DNA of 64,000 bases from Magicicada septendecula (lineage: Eukaryota > Arthropoda > Insecta > Hemiptera > Cicadidae). The stretch is from contig JAWRYS010001465.1 of assembly GCA_034769895.1 (NCBI GenBank), positions 402,001-466,000 of the forward strand. Reading direction: 5' to 3'. Under the pieces are notes generated by a model, which did not search any database, was not told the origin of the DNA, and saw only the letters and a list, made by a program, of their open reading frames with translations. Numbering within the stretch: the stretch's first letter is position 1; each line of letters begins with the position of its first letter. Positions 53,930-64,000 of the stretch are shown piece after piece. The position numbers were made by a program, and so were the translations under genes.

Positions 53930-54110
53930 TCTAGTTTCTTTCCAGTGGATTTCCAGTTAATTAGTGTGTCCCACTTGTGTCCCAGCACGTAACAATAACA
54001 CAAGAAAATTGCTTCAGCAGTGAGATGAAAGCAAAGCACGTCGACTCCCAGCATTTGAAATACTTGCCAACAACCTAATTAAGGTAGTAACCTTACACGA
54101 TTACAAAGTC
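53930..54110. repeat. Dispersed repeat with CAGTGGATTTCC, copy 2
   Basis: Partner of 10,138-10,340. This copy lacks the T26 run and reads straight through GTTAATTAGTGTGTCCC. Confidence 0.55.
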
Positions 54111-54251
54111 TACGCTTGCTTTCTTTACCGTTTTAATTACTGTCGTTTCTATGTTTGTTGATTCCTTGCTGCCTCTACATTGAGAATAGTTAATAAGCAA
54201 CAATATCATTTGTACATCACCACGGCAAACACACGTTTTGGATCTCTTTGT

Positions 54252-54290
54252 CAAGTGTGTGTGAGTGTGTGTGTGTGTGTGTGTGTGTTT
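54252..54290. repeat. (GT)n microsatellite
   Basis: A GT run with one GA interruption. Confidence 0.9.
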
Positions 54291-54308
54291 CTGTTAATTA
54301 ATACAATA

Positions 54309-54584
54309 AAAAAAAGTATTTCTCTGCTCAACAGTCCGTAAAGTACCAAGGCATACCGCGCGAATTCTGTGTATAGAGTGACGGTTGAATGGCTAGTACA
54401 AGCGTCGCCCGCCGCTAGTTGCGGCATTCACAGCCAGGTGGCGCCGCTGTTATCTCAGTGCGCTATTCAATTTTGTCTCGTTACGCTGAGTGCACGCCGT
54501 ACGGAGCCTCCGCCGGGAATTGATCCCAGGACAACCCGCACATGAATCGCGCGTGCTTGGCACTAGACCACCTGGAGGCTCTAC
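54309..54584 (-). mobile_element. tRNA-derived SINE with target duplication and T8 end
   Basis: On the minus strand the head (54,579-54,503) is tRNA-like: complementary ends GAGCCTCC and GGAGGCTC, box A TGGTCTAGTGCC (54,570-54,559) and box B GGATCAATTCC (54,526-54,516), nearest by eye to tRNA-Glu or tRNA-Asp. A body of about 190 bp follows. The copy ends in TACTTTTTTTT rather than an A-tail. It is flanked by identical 11-mers TTAATACAATA (54,298-54,308 and 54,585-54,595), an apparent target-site duplication. A T8 run would also stop RNA polymerase III. Confidence 0.75.
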
Positions 54585-54595
54585 TTAATACAATA

Positions 54596-55255
54596 CAAAT
54601 TCATCATCATTATCTTCAAGGATTAAACCAAGGATGATTTGTTCCGGTCTCAAATAGGCAAAGATTACACCTGGTCACTACAGCGCTTGCTCGGACATCC
54701 CACACCTCTCCGTCCCCTCGCTTATAGTTCCAAGTTGTTTAGGGATGCGACAGTCATCCATTCGGCAAAGATGTTCCCACCAATTCAGCCGATAATGGAC
54801 GATCCTCTCGAGTATACTCATAATATTCAATTCCTGCCGTATATCTGTGCTTCTTCTACGATCAAGGAGAGTATACCCTGCCACGTGTCTGAGAAATCTC
54901 ATTTCAACCGCTTGGATACCACTGGGCTGGTTTTTCGTTAAAGTCCAATTCTCAAACTCATGAAGAAGTATGGGAAGAACCATCACCTTGTAGAATTTTA
55001 GGCGTGTTCCTTTAGTTGCTGACTTAAGGGTTCGCCTAATGGTCCCGGACATAAGGTTGAACTTATGCAACTTATTCACAACGTCGTTGCATGCATTATA
55101 AGAGACAAGTAGCCCAGGTATGCAAAACTGTTAACTTATTCCAGGACAGGTACTAAGAATAAGAATTTACCATCTATAAGAATTTTTGCCCGTACGGGAT
55201 CAGTGCCACGAAAAGCCATCACCTTTACAATACTAATTTTAAATCAAAATCTTTT
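54596..55255 (-). pseudogene. RTE-like retrotransposon, 3' half with tail
   Basis: Minus strand, from 55,250: VMAFRGTDPVRAKI, NSFAYLGYL, then NKLHKFNLMSGTIRRTLKSA, GTRLKFYKVMVLPILLHEFE, NWTLTKNQPSGIQAVEMRFL and RHVAGYTLLDRRRSTDIRQE, ending near 54,680 with frames broken in the last part. The non-coding 3' tail (CTTTGCCTATTTGAGACCGG read on the minus strand, and a GAT-rich end at about 54,600) is the same as at 403-465 and 11,260-11,335. The 5' end is truncated just after the RT active site. Confidence 0.85.
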
Positions 55256-56480
55256 TTTTTTCTTACTTGGAACATGTTTTCCAGTTTGCAGCAGTAGGTT
55301 GCCATTGTCACCAGCCATGGTGGCTGTCAGTCTACTAACTGTGTCCTGGTTGGTTGCTGCTGTTGGCTCCTGTTGCCTTTTGGTTGGTTTTCGTTGGTCG
55401 GTTTGGTTGGCTTAATGGTGTTATTGTGATCACGTGCAGTGTATAAATTTATTTTTTGGCTCTTTCCTAAATTTATTTCTTATGTTTTAATAATTGTGTA
55501 GTCTTTTGTACTGATTTTTATTTGTCCTGGTAGCTTATAAGGTTTTTCTGTTTTATGTTTATACATATAAAAGTTTTTACAAATATCCAAATATAAGAAT
55601 ATTCATTACAGTGCTATAGTGTGATACGTTTTGTTACTATCATGTTCCTAACGTCTGGAAGTTTGTGTCCTCCAGCTCTAGAAATTTGTGTGTAATTGGA
55701 TTTATGAACGTTTGGCTTCGGTATGCATTTTGCCCATTAAGAAAATGATACAACAAACAATGGCATATAAAGAACAGAATGGAAAAACTGTGACAAAGTT
55801 TACGACACCAGACGAAAAACAACTTTAAAGTCGTACTTTGGAAACCTAAATCCACGTAGTTTTAAAGAATGTAGAACGCCCAGTAATAATTCTGTTCTGT
55901 ATGTAACCATCTAATTCTGGTTCCTTAGCATTATGTACTCAAAACATTATTTTCTTCTTTATGGCCTACATCTTGCTGTCGCTTGTTGCTACAAGGCCTA
56001 TTAACTCAAGCTTTTTAATTGACTCTGCTACAGAATCTAGGTACATGACAGCTTTTTTTGCGAAGCGCCCTCCGTTTGTCCATAAATCACTTGGAGGCTC
56101 CATAAAGCAATATTACAATTTTTTTTAATTTTTTTATTTACAAGGTCGCTGCAACAGCAACGGTAATTAGCGACCACAAAAATTATAAAAATGAATTTGT
56201 ACAGATACTTATACACATGCAGTAACATAGATTAAATATTTGTTTAAATAATGCAGAATAAAATGAGAAATACGTATTACCCCACACAACGACAAACAAT
56301 ATATAACAATAATTGTAATAAAAAGTTACATAATAATAAATATATATAATAAATACGTCGGTAATAACAATCTCGACCACGTATCAATCCATTAACTTAA
56401 TTGAGCCAGAAATAACACAATTTTTAATGTTCTTATAATTTTCATAGTCCGTACCTATATTTTTGTTAACAACTGAATCT
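55256..56480. other. Non-coding stretch; strand-asymmetric GT-rich patch
   Basis: About 55,315-55,415 is unusually G- and T-rich on the plus strand (GGTTGGTTGCTGC, TTGGTTGGTTTTCGTTGGTC). No protein or repeat family was recognised. The rest is AT-rich. Confidence 0.4.
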
Positions 56481-56483
56481 CCT

Positions 56484-56702
56484 TTATAAGAAGAAGTATG
56501 CAGTCTTGTCATTTAAACTTTTTCTAACATCCGAAAGGATACTAAATTTGCTTCGCAGATGTTGAAGAGTAGGACACTCTGAAACGAGATGGAAAGCTGA
56601 CAAAACCGTGCCACAGTGATCCCATGCAGCTGGAGGCTCACTTGTGAAGATGTGCTTGTGAGTTAGTAGCGTGTGGCCGATGCGGAGTCTTGGTATGGCC
56701 AC
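56484..56702 (-). pseudogene. Non-LTR retrotransposon C-terminal (post-RNase H) fragment
   Basis: The minus-strand frame reads IPRLRIGHTLLTHKHIFTSE then PPAAWDHCGTVLSAFHLVSE and CPTLQHLR. LRIGHTRLTH and a C-x2-C…H-x4-C knuckle ahead of CP are the usual end of I/LOA/Jockey-type ORF2 proteins with an RNase H domain. The first Cys of the knuckle is Trp here. It is a 5'-truncated fragment. Confidence 0.75.
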
Positions 56703-56709
56703 TTAGAAT

Positions 56710-57056
56710 ATTACAATGTTTATACACATTGTGTGTGTGCGCGCGCGCGCGCAGTACGACTGTAGATACACTTGTTACGTACCTAGGAGGAGTTGCGTTA
56801 GAAAAATTGTTTTTAACACGCCTCAAAATAGGCTATTCATAAGACAAAACGAGAAACACCGCTTCTGCGCAAGGTACTCAGTCCCACAATCAATCCTGTT
56901 TACTGCGAGAGGTGACAGTACGCTTTCACTTCTCTGACAGCAGGCTTTAGTATTTGTGTTTGTCTGTGTATCGGATGTCCTTTTTCTATTTCTAAAGAGC
57001 CGTGTAAAGAGTGTCGGCTGAATGAGCACGTATTGCCTTGTCATCGACGACTTCTA

Positions 57057-57138
<82 letters not shown>

Positions 57139-57250
57139 TACACTCTCTGCCTGGTGTAAATTTGCGACAAGAGTGGTTCCTGATAACAAACAACAATATA
57201 CTCTATAACCAAACACTGAAGCACACAAAATTCTGATCATTCAGTAAACA
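56710..57250 (+). repeat. Dispersed repeat R, copy 2
   Basis: It follows the order of 17,744-18,270: (CG)n at 56,737-56,753, TTGCGTTAGAAAAATTGTTTTT, CACGCCTCAA, AATCCTGTTTACTG, TTTGTCTGTGTATCGG, TTCTATTTCTAAAGAG, then a longer (CT)n run and ACCAAACACTG. Confidence 0.65.
57062..57135. repeat. (CT)n microsatellite within repeat R
   Basis: About 37 CT units. The matching run in copy 1 has only about nine. The serine-leucine and arginine-glutamate frames across it are artefacts. Confidence 0.95.
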
Positions 57251-57359
57251 CGTTGGGAAAAATAAAAATAATACATATTAAAAATAATAAAAAATTAAAG
57301 TAACAGTAAATTAGCTGTTTGAACTTATGTTTGAGGATTTTGTAATAAATACGTTGTAA

Positions 57360-57560
57360 TTTTTTTTTCAATATATTGGAGATTTGTGATCTGTTCGACT
57401 AAGCGAACATTTAACAAATTGTCTGACAAAACACATACATGACTATGAAGAGCTGGCCATTGACAGTTCTTCTTGTTTTTGTTAACAGATTAAACAGATA
57501 CACAAATTACAAGACTAAATGACAAAAACATCTAAACAAATGAACAAAAGTCACTTCCAC
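57360..57560 (+). repeat. Dispersed repeat V, copy 2
   Basis: Partner of 43,150-43,360 (CTGACAAAACACATACATGA, AACAGATACACAAATTA). Confidence 0.6.
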
Positions 57561-57724
57561 TTGCTGCTGGCATGATACAAGTTCAAAATGATAAACACCG
57601 GGCCTATAAGGCACATATACCAGTTGACATTAACGCTTAATGTTGACATGAATACAAAACATACAGATATTGCAGAACAGATATCACACACATTACAATA
57701 CAGATAATACAGAGAACACATTAT

Positions 57725-58475
57725 TAGTTAAATCTGTATGGTAAGTCTAACAGTTGGTCACTTTTTAGTCTATAAATATCTTTACTATTATCTAACAAAT
57801 TAATTACTAGAGAGTTTGGATGCTTTTCTAATTTAGAGATGTGAGTCCTGCAGAGGCGCATGATTTCTTCTCTCACGGTTGGAACTTTGAGGTCTCGGTG
57901 AATAGAATTGTTGGAGACGAACCATGGAGCATCGCCTATTGATCTTAAAGTTTTGGACTGAACGCGCTGTATAATCTCAATATTACTCGTACTAGCAGTA
58001 CTCCAACATTGAATACCATAAGTCCATACCGGTTTAAGAACTGCTTTATATATTAAAAGTTTATTGATGAGACTTTACCGCGATTTTCTGCCTATCAGCC
58101 AGTAGATCTTCCCTTCTTAGAGGTTATGTATTTTTTCCACGTTATTCTCCTGTCCAGATGCATCCCAAGGTATTTAGCACTTTCAGCTTGAGGTATTGGT
58201 TGACCGTTAATTGGTATTGGAGGGCAGTTAGCCTTACGTGTGGTGAAGGTAACGTGTACTGACTTGGATGAATTAGTTTTTATGCGCCACTTATCAAGCC
58301 ATAATTGAACGCTGTTTAATGATTCTTGTAGCATAAGAAATGCTATTGAGGGGTCGGAGTGTGTCGCTAGGATTGCTGTGTCATCGGCGTAGGTAGCAAC
58401 AGTGGTTTCACTTGCTGACGGTAAGTCATAGATGAACAGGAGGTACATCAGAGGACCCAGGACACTGCCCTGCAA
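57725..58475 (-). pseudogene. Jockey-type reverse transcriptase, 5'-truncated
   Basis: From 58,475: QGSVLGPLMYLLFIYDLPSA, TTVATYADDTAILATHSDPS (catalytic YADD), LWLDKWRIKTNSSKSVHVTF and ESAKYLGMHLDRRITWK. The thumb and C-terminal parts follow in shifted frames to about 57,730. It begins exactly in RT motif 5. It is a different family from the 20-22 kb Jockey (YADD rather than FADD, different linkers). Confidence 0.85.
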
Positions 58476-58629
58476 ATACGTTGTAATGAACAACAAATTT
58501 GAAGGATTTTAAATGTTTCAATAAAACACAATTATTCAAACATAACAATTGCTTGATGGCCAATCAACCTTCCACATACTCTCTCTCACAAGAGCACTTC
58601 AGTATCATTAAGTTACGAACCAAATATAT

Positions 58630-59166
58630 TGTTAAACGGTCTACTTGATCGTCGTAGGTACAGTGGAAACAAAATACAAGACACCAATTAAGTTACTAAT
58701 TACCAGCTTTAATTTTCACAGTTAAACAGTTTGTAATTAACAACACAGTCTCTACAACAAATCTAGTAAAAATTGTTCACACGCAATAAAATTCAGCTAA
58801 TATTAAAACACAATTGTATTATAATATACGCCCGACCATAAAACACAGCATTTCACTAATAACCACTTGAACGCACAGAGTAATATCGCCCGATAATAAC
58901 TCTCGAACCGCACTGTAATTTATCGCAACTATAACTGAAAACTGAGGCCGCAGCCGCCTAGTATTTATACAATGCTCACAGACCAGAATATTCCAAACTA
59001 CGCATTTGCGCCAGTGTACGACGTAATTAATTGCGCCCTTGACACAGTCAGCGAATTCTGGCACAGTCTAGCAAATGCGTCGAGAATCACGTATGCCACA
59101 CACATTAGAGCGAGATCCTTCTGGAACATTCGATAAACATGTAGATTTTTCTGTGATGTCGTAACA
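58630..59166 (-). mobile_element. Solo LTR of ATAT-targeting family, copy F (537 bp)
   Basis: In plus coordinates it starts TGTTAAACGGTCTACTTGATC and ends TGTGATGTCGTAACA, with perfect ATAT on both sides (58,626-58,629 and 59,167-59,170). It contains CGTAGGTACAGTGGAAACAAA and ACTTGAACGCACAGAGTAAT, as in the other copies. No internal region. Confidence 0.85.
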
Positions 59167-59335
59167 ATATGAAGACGTGTAAACTGTAAATCAGACAATA
59201 CGTAGAACCGTAAGAGGAGCGTCCACATAACGTTTAAACTGAGATTCTATAGCGGTGGTAGTTATGCCATACTTTTTGTATCCTCTTTCTTTTGTTTTAA
59301 TAGCGTGACCTGATGTACAAATGGATCTCCTTCTG

Positions 59336-59790
59336 ATAGTTCCTATCCGTTTCGGTTGTTGGATACCACACAGGCTACTATAACTTTCTGCACTGCTGTA
59401 CGGAATAAGTCAGTTGTATTCATGCCAAACCTGGCCCTTAAATTACTCAGCCATGATATTCTCGGTAGCCCAACTCCTATCCTCTCTTTCCAAGTACTTT
59501 TCCCTGTATTATGGACTGCAATAAGTAAAATCTCTGTTCATTTCTCATGAAATGTCCCAGATATTGAAGCTTTCTTATCTTCACTGTGTTAATAACTTCC
59601 CTATCTTTCTTCAACTTTCTAAGAACTTCAACATTAGTTATATGTGAAAACATTGTGTCTACGAAAAGCTCAGTATTCTACGGTAGGGCCACATTTCGAA
59701 AGATTCCAATTTCTTAGTTGTGGCTTTAGTCAATGTCCAAGATTTTACACCTTAGAAGAGAACCGAGAATACGTAGCAGTGTAGAAGTCT
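59336..59790 (-). pseudogene. RTE-like 3' end, copy 1 of a pair
   Basis: On the minus strand the text of an RTE C-terminus (IRKLQYLGHFMRN-like, GKVLGKRG.GRPRISWL, NTTDLFRTAVQ) is readable through frameshifts. It is about 90 per cent alike by eye to 61,690-62,110, in the same orientation. It starts with reverse-complemented TCTGATAGTTCCTATCCGTTTC. Confidence 0.7.
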
Positions 59791-60055
59791 TATCTTTGTG
59801 TTTACTGTTAAATCGTGGCTTCTGAATAAACTGTTCATTCTAGTGTACATTGCATTGCACACAAATGGATACGAAATAAATATTTGTGTCCTTTCTTTTC
59901 AATGCGGACAAAAAATTTAGAACAATAACTCTATCCCCCAATAAATGAAATTTATAACCAAGCTCTCTACTCTTATATACAATCTTTCGCTTAGTATAAT
60001 CTGATGCTTACTAGAACTGCCTTGATTTCTTGTTGAATACGCTAGACGCTTTAAC

Positions 60056-60620
60056 ACATTTCTCGTCTTTTTTTCTCCTGCCACTTAATCTTTTTTTTTT
60101 TTGTGTGTGTAACGTCAGTTAAAAGTATTAAGGAGGCCTGTTTGGCCCAACACAGCAATATGAATTATTGCTAGTTTAAAGCGTACAAGTAATATTTATA
60201 GCAAGTGAGAATGCCGCTTCAAATAATCGTTGAACTAGTTATAAATCAACTACTACAAGGCGCTTGGTTCGGCTGAAAAATCTCAGACTATTAGAGAGAC
60301 TAAAAAACGTAATTAATTTTTATCAGAAGATTCTATTGTTTTATTTATTTAATATTTCTTCGTATTAGTGTAATTTTAATACATGTTAAGGAAAAGAGTA
60401 TACTTAAAGTGATAATTTTGTCGAATGAAACACTGAACAAATAATAATTATATATTATAATGACACCAATTAATATACAACAATAATAATAACGATATTA
60501 AAAAATGTTGTTGTTGTTGATGATGATTTTATTGTTGTAATCAGTATTATCATTACTATTATAACCAACCTGTCAGTGTTTCCTCTGGTCTTTTTACATT
60601 CTTTTTGTTTCTCCTGAAAT
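60056..60620 (+). repeat. Dispersed repeat S, copy 2 (uninterrupted)
   Basis: It contains AACGTCAGTTAAAAGTATTAA, GAATTATTGCTAGTTTAAAGC, TTTTTATCAGAAGATTCTAT and TTTTGTCGAATGAAAC without a break. The 25.7-27.0 kb copy carries the foldback insertion between the last two. It then passes into (GTT)n/(GAT)n DNA. Confidence 0.7.
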
Positions 60621-60779
60621 CTAATCGTTCACTCCTATACTTACAATGTGTTGTACTTGGTATCTTCTCTACGTCTTTTCTATCTTCTCTGTATTCACTA
60701 TACGAATAAGTTTGGAAAATTGCTACAAATCCAATATTGACGTGCATCAACTGTACGTAGATTATAAACAGGCGTAAGA

Positions 60780-61650
60780 CAGTTTAAAAACTTTGGAATA
60801 CCCAAAAAGTTGATTAATCTCACAAAAGTTACATATCACAAACAATAAATAGGGTGAGGAAACAGGGAGTACTATCAAAACAGTTTAAAATGGAAAAGGG
60901 GCTAAGACAGGGTGATACGCTTTCCTCAGTGCTATTCAATATAGTACTGGAGAGATGTATAAGAAAGATAGAAATAAACCCTGGAGGAAATATGCATAAC
61001 AGGTCCTGCCATCACCTAGCATATGCAGACGACGTGGTAAGTATGGCAAGAACAATACAAGCACTATCAGAAATTAGAAAGAAAGGAGCAAAAGGCCGGA
61101 CTAAAAATAAATGAAGAGAATACAAAGTATACTTTGATGACAAGGAATGAGAGAAGACAGAAAGGAAGAATAAGAATAGGCAACCACAGTTTTGAGGAGG
61201 TCCAAGAATTCAAATATCTCAGGAAGCACACTTACAAAGAATAATGAAAAAAGCGAAGAAATCAAAGCAACAATAGCAGCAGGAAATAGATGCTACTACG
61301 CATTAAAAAATATATTCCAATCCAGGAATGTATCTAAAAATGTCAAAAAGAAAATATACACCACAGTAATTAGACCTGTAATAACATGTGGAAGTTGGAA
61401 GATAATCAAGTTGTATGGATACTGAAGTAACATGGATAATCAAGTTGGAAGATATGAAAAATCTTGGTGTTTTCGAGAGGAAAAATCTCAGAAGAATTTG
61501 CGGACCAGTGTGAGAAGGACAGATTTGGAGGATAAGAAAACTTCGTAAGCTAAGAGTCCTGTATGGAGAAGCGGACACAGATGTGGCAGTGAAGGTCCAA
61601 AGGTTGAGAAGATTGGGGCACGGTGAGAATGAGAGATGATGGAGGCCCAA
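60780..61650 (+). pseudogene. RTE-like reverse transcriptase fragment
   Basis: KGLRQGDTLSSVLFNIVLER (RT motif 4) and HHLAYADDVVSMARTIQALS (catalytic YADD, about 61,015-61,040) are in frame 60,854-61,114. After shifts, EEIKATIAAGNRCYYALKNI then KKKIYTTVIRPVITCGS and, further on, VFERKNLRRICGPV text lead to about 61,640. Several indels, and no intact 3' tail. It ends about 40 bp before an oppositely oriented RTE 3' end. Confidence 0.82.
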
Positions 61651-61689
61651 AAATGGCCTTTCAGTCGTTATTGTTACCCTCGCATATTA

Positions 61690-62110
61690 TCAATCTTCTT
61701 CTGATAGTTCCTATCCGTTTCGGGTGTTGGATATTTTAACTTTCTGCACTGCTGTACGGAATAGGTTAGTTGTATTCATGCCAAACCAGCTCCTTAAATT
61801 TCTCAATCATGATATTCTCGGTCGCCCAACTCCTCTCTTTCCAAGTACTTTTCCCTGTAGTATGGACTTTAATAAGTAAAATCTCTATTCATTCCTCATG
61901 AGTTGTCCCAGACACTTAAGCTTTCTTATCTTCACTGTGTTAATAACTTTCCTATCTAACTTCATCTTTCTAAGAACTTCATTATTAGTTATATGTGATG
62001 TCCATGAAATGCTCAATATTCTACGGTAGAGCTACGAAATCTCGAAAGATTCTAATTTCTTATTTGTGGCTTCAGTCAAAGCTCAAGATGCTACAAATCT
62101 ACAACGAGGA
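61690..62110 (-). pseudogene. RTE-like 3' end, copy 2 of a pair
   Basis: Minus-strand C-terminal RTE text as at 59.3 kb. It shares TCTGATAGTTCCTATCCGTTTC, TTAGTTGTATTCATGCCAAACC, TTCCAAGTACTTTTCCCTGTA and CTTTCTTATCTTCACTGTG with that copy. It ends abruptly near 62,110. Confidence 0.7.
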
Positions 62111-62194
62111 TCGAGAAGATGTTATCTATATCGGTAGTTCTTTCTATTCTCTGAGTCAATATAGGCAGTTTATTGACATTATGTTTAAATGTTA

Positions 62195-62520
62195 ACTGTG
62201 TAATAAAACCATTCGTGGGGTGTTGGTTTCTTCAAGCCCCGCGATGGAAGCCAAATTTGTAATAAAACAGTGAATTAATAAATAAATAAAAGGTTGATGT
62301 ATGAGAATTGTGCTCTCCTGAAAGTCCCACTGGTTGGGCTAGCCAAATTTGTTATAATTCAAAATAATAATTTGAATTGTGTAATAAAATAATTTGTGTA
62401 TGTATGGGTGTAGTTTTCTGACGTTCCGCTCCGGAAACGTCGATTTGGTAATGTTCCTAGTCTTCGTAGTTACAAAATAAAATCTGTGTGTATTGCTGTC
62501 GTAACAATTTGAAAATAAAA
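62195..62520 (+). repeat. Three diverged units with ATTTG(T/G)TAAT
   Basis: AGCCAAATTTGTAATAAAAC (62,250), AGCCAAATTTGTTATAATTC (62,341) and GTCGATTTGGTAATGTTCC (62,440) each follow a GC-rich word (CCCGCGATGG, CCCACTGGTTGG, CCGCTCCGGAAACG). They look like short diverged tandem copies. The class is unknown; an LTR end is possible. Confidence 0.35.
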
Positions 62521-64000
62521 ATAAAATTTAAAATTTTATTAAAAAAAATTTTAATTTTCTGGAAAATGTTTTTTGGGTAATTTGTTCTTAAAATTTAGGA
62601 ACAAATCGAGTTAGTCGGTTGTAATTATAAATGAAATGGTATCGTGGTTATTCTAGTAATAGTGTCACTTTCAGTAATTTTGTTGAAAAGATAATCTTGT
62701 TAACTCCAAGTTTGAACGAAAAACGGCTCTCTTCTTCTTCTTTTTGAAACGTTGTCGTTTCGTATATACCGCCCTTCAGTTAGTTGGGTTTCTTCATTAA
62801 TTAATTGTTAAGCCTTTTTTATAATAAAAAATTATAACTCCAATTTACCGATACAGAATGTTTATTAACAAAAAATAATGAAATTGTTTGATTAAAATTG
62901 ATATTACCATGCAGTATCGACTCGCTCAGGGCCGGTCGATATAAACAATTTATATTGGTATTATAAAATAGGGTTCTTTAAACGGTTATTAAAATATATA
63001 CCCAGAGAAGGTTATGGGAAGGAAAGTATAACATTTACAATTATTAAATGTCTTAAAATTTAACAATACAATAATAATTAAAAATATTAAAAGTTTATAT
63101 ATGATTTGATTTCGAACCAATAGTAGCCATGTCGTTTCTATACTGCAGCGGACCGGACCAAAATGGTTGACTGACGCATGCGCAAGGAAGCCTCCAGCGT
63201 TGATGAAGTTTTTGTTGTAATAAAGATGTCCTTTCTTAGAGTAAATGCTCTCAGTAATTGTATACGATCGTCCTGGATATGTTTAAATGTCACTGGTGTA
63301 TGATGGAATAGTTCACTTGGTGTAAAATGTTGTCACTGGATATATCTCGTTGTGTTTATGTGTGTCGTTTTTAACCTCGAAATATCGGTCTGTATTTGGT
63401 GTAATATCAGTGTTATTCTGCTTATTTAGTTATGTGTGGTTCAGTTTATTAGTGTTACTGTGTTCATAGGTCACTTTCACCACTTCACAATCTATAAAAT
63501 AGTTTAAAATAATTATTTTCAAAATTTTCACTGAGATACGGTTTATAACATAAACGCCATTAAAGGTTATTTCTGGCGAAAGGTTACTTTAAGTGCACTC
63601 GTCAACGCATAATAATGAACTGTCTGTATTTCCTTCTTCTCATGAAAGTCTTAGCCTATATAATATATCTCATACATTGTTTAAATTTGCCATAACTTCC
63701 GATACACTTTAAAAATGTACTTTATGTTCATAAAATAAATTCGTTATTAGTTAACTGTTTGAAATATAAAATACATATTCGTTTTCACTATTCTATTCTA
63801 CTTATTTTGATAGTAATTAAGTTAGTATTACAAAGTTTTATCTGAAAATTATATTTCTTATAATTTTTTGGGAGGTAGGCCTAAAATTATACTTCCTGTC
63901 TTCTATGTAAATAATAGCCATTTTCCCTAATATAATTATTATTCTATGAAATCTGAAATTTGTATAATTATCAGTTCTCACTTATTTTATTGCAATTTAG
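62521..64000. other. Non-coding stretch to window end
   Basis: Nothing was recognised. The patch 63,125-63,260 (GGACCGGACCAAAATGG, GACGCATGCGCAAGG) is GC-richer than its surroundings and could be promoter-like or an element end, but no coding frame follows. Confidence 0.4.

Noticed and set aside
63125..63260. GC-richer patch as a promoter of a host gene
   Set aside because: No coding exon, splice pattern or known core promoter arrangement follows within the window.

Overview
This is a gene-poor, AT-rich stretch of an arthropod (most likely insect) nuclear genome. It is built almost entirely of transposable elements and their fossils. The evidence is the mix of element types: Tc1/mariner, Harbinger and pogo DNA transposons, Copia and Gypsy LTR elements, Penelope-like elements (PLEs), RTE-, Jockey- and R1-type non-LTR elements, plus many dinucleotide runs. 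Nearly all protein-coding traces are reverse transcriptase, integrase, transposase or endonuclease pieces. I found no host gene that I can defend. The insect order is not certain from sequence alone; a hemipteran would fit. There are no operons, CRISPR arrays or prokaryotic signals.

Layout. 1-7.0 kb: AT-rich DNA with a palindromic PLE remnant (1.2-1.85 kb), RTE tails, a 1.3 kb mariner (4.1-5.4 kb) and a small MITE. 7.06-9.86 kb: an RTE 3' end followed by a 2.3 kb rosa-like (DD41D) mariner with about 440 bp inverted repeats. 10-19.9 kb: an RTE derivative joining a 5' region to a 3' end, a PLE endonuclease remnant, a solo LTR, a Gypsy integrase split by a palindromic PLE insert, and a 0.94 kb TIR element. 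20.3-24.3 kb: a degraded Jockey element and a 5'-truncated R1-type element. 24.5-31.2 kb: solo LTRs, a 1 kb foldback element and two more palindromic PLE remnants. 31.3-33.7 kb: an RTE copy with a twin-priming-like inversion and a second TIR element. 34.9-38.57 kb: the best-preserved element, a PLE with a 794-codon RT plus GIY-YIG frame and a near-identical inverted partial copy. 40.8-42.2 kb: another PLE with a solo LTR inserted in it. 43.45-52.73 kb: a three-level nest, in which a Copia element (45.9-50.8 kb) sits inside a DUF7869-like gene, which sits inside a Harbinger transposon. 52.7-62.1 kb: a pogo remnant, a tRNA-derived SINE, several RTE and Jockey fragments and another solo LTR. The last 1.5 kb shows nothing recognisable.

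The most striking signal is a set of sequences with the hammerhead ribozyme core (CUGANGA, a hairpin, GAA, a palindromic stem III, then UH). They recur at PLE 3' ends and in palindromic PLE remnants throughout the window. At least four have good conserved bases and partner-complementary stem I arms. All share one extra U after the CUGANGA box. Together with the nested elements, solo LTRs with ATAT target duplications and an interrupted repeat, they allow a relative insertion history to be read.
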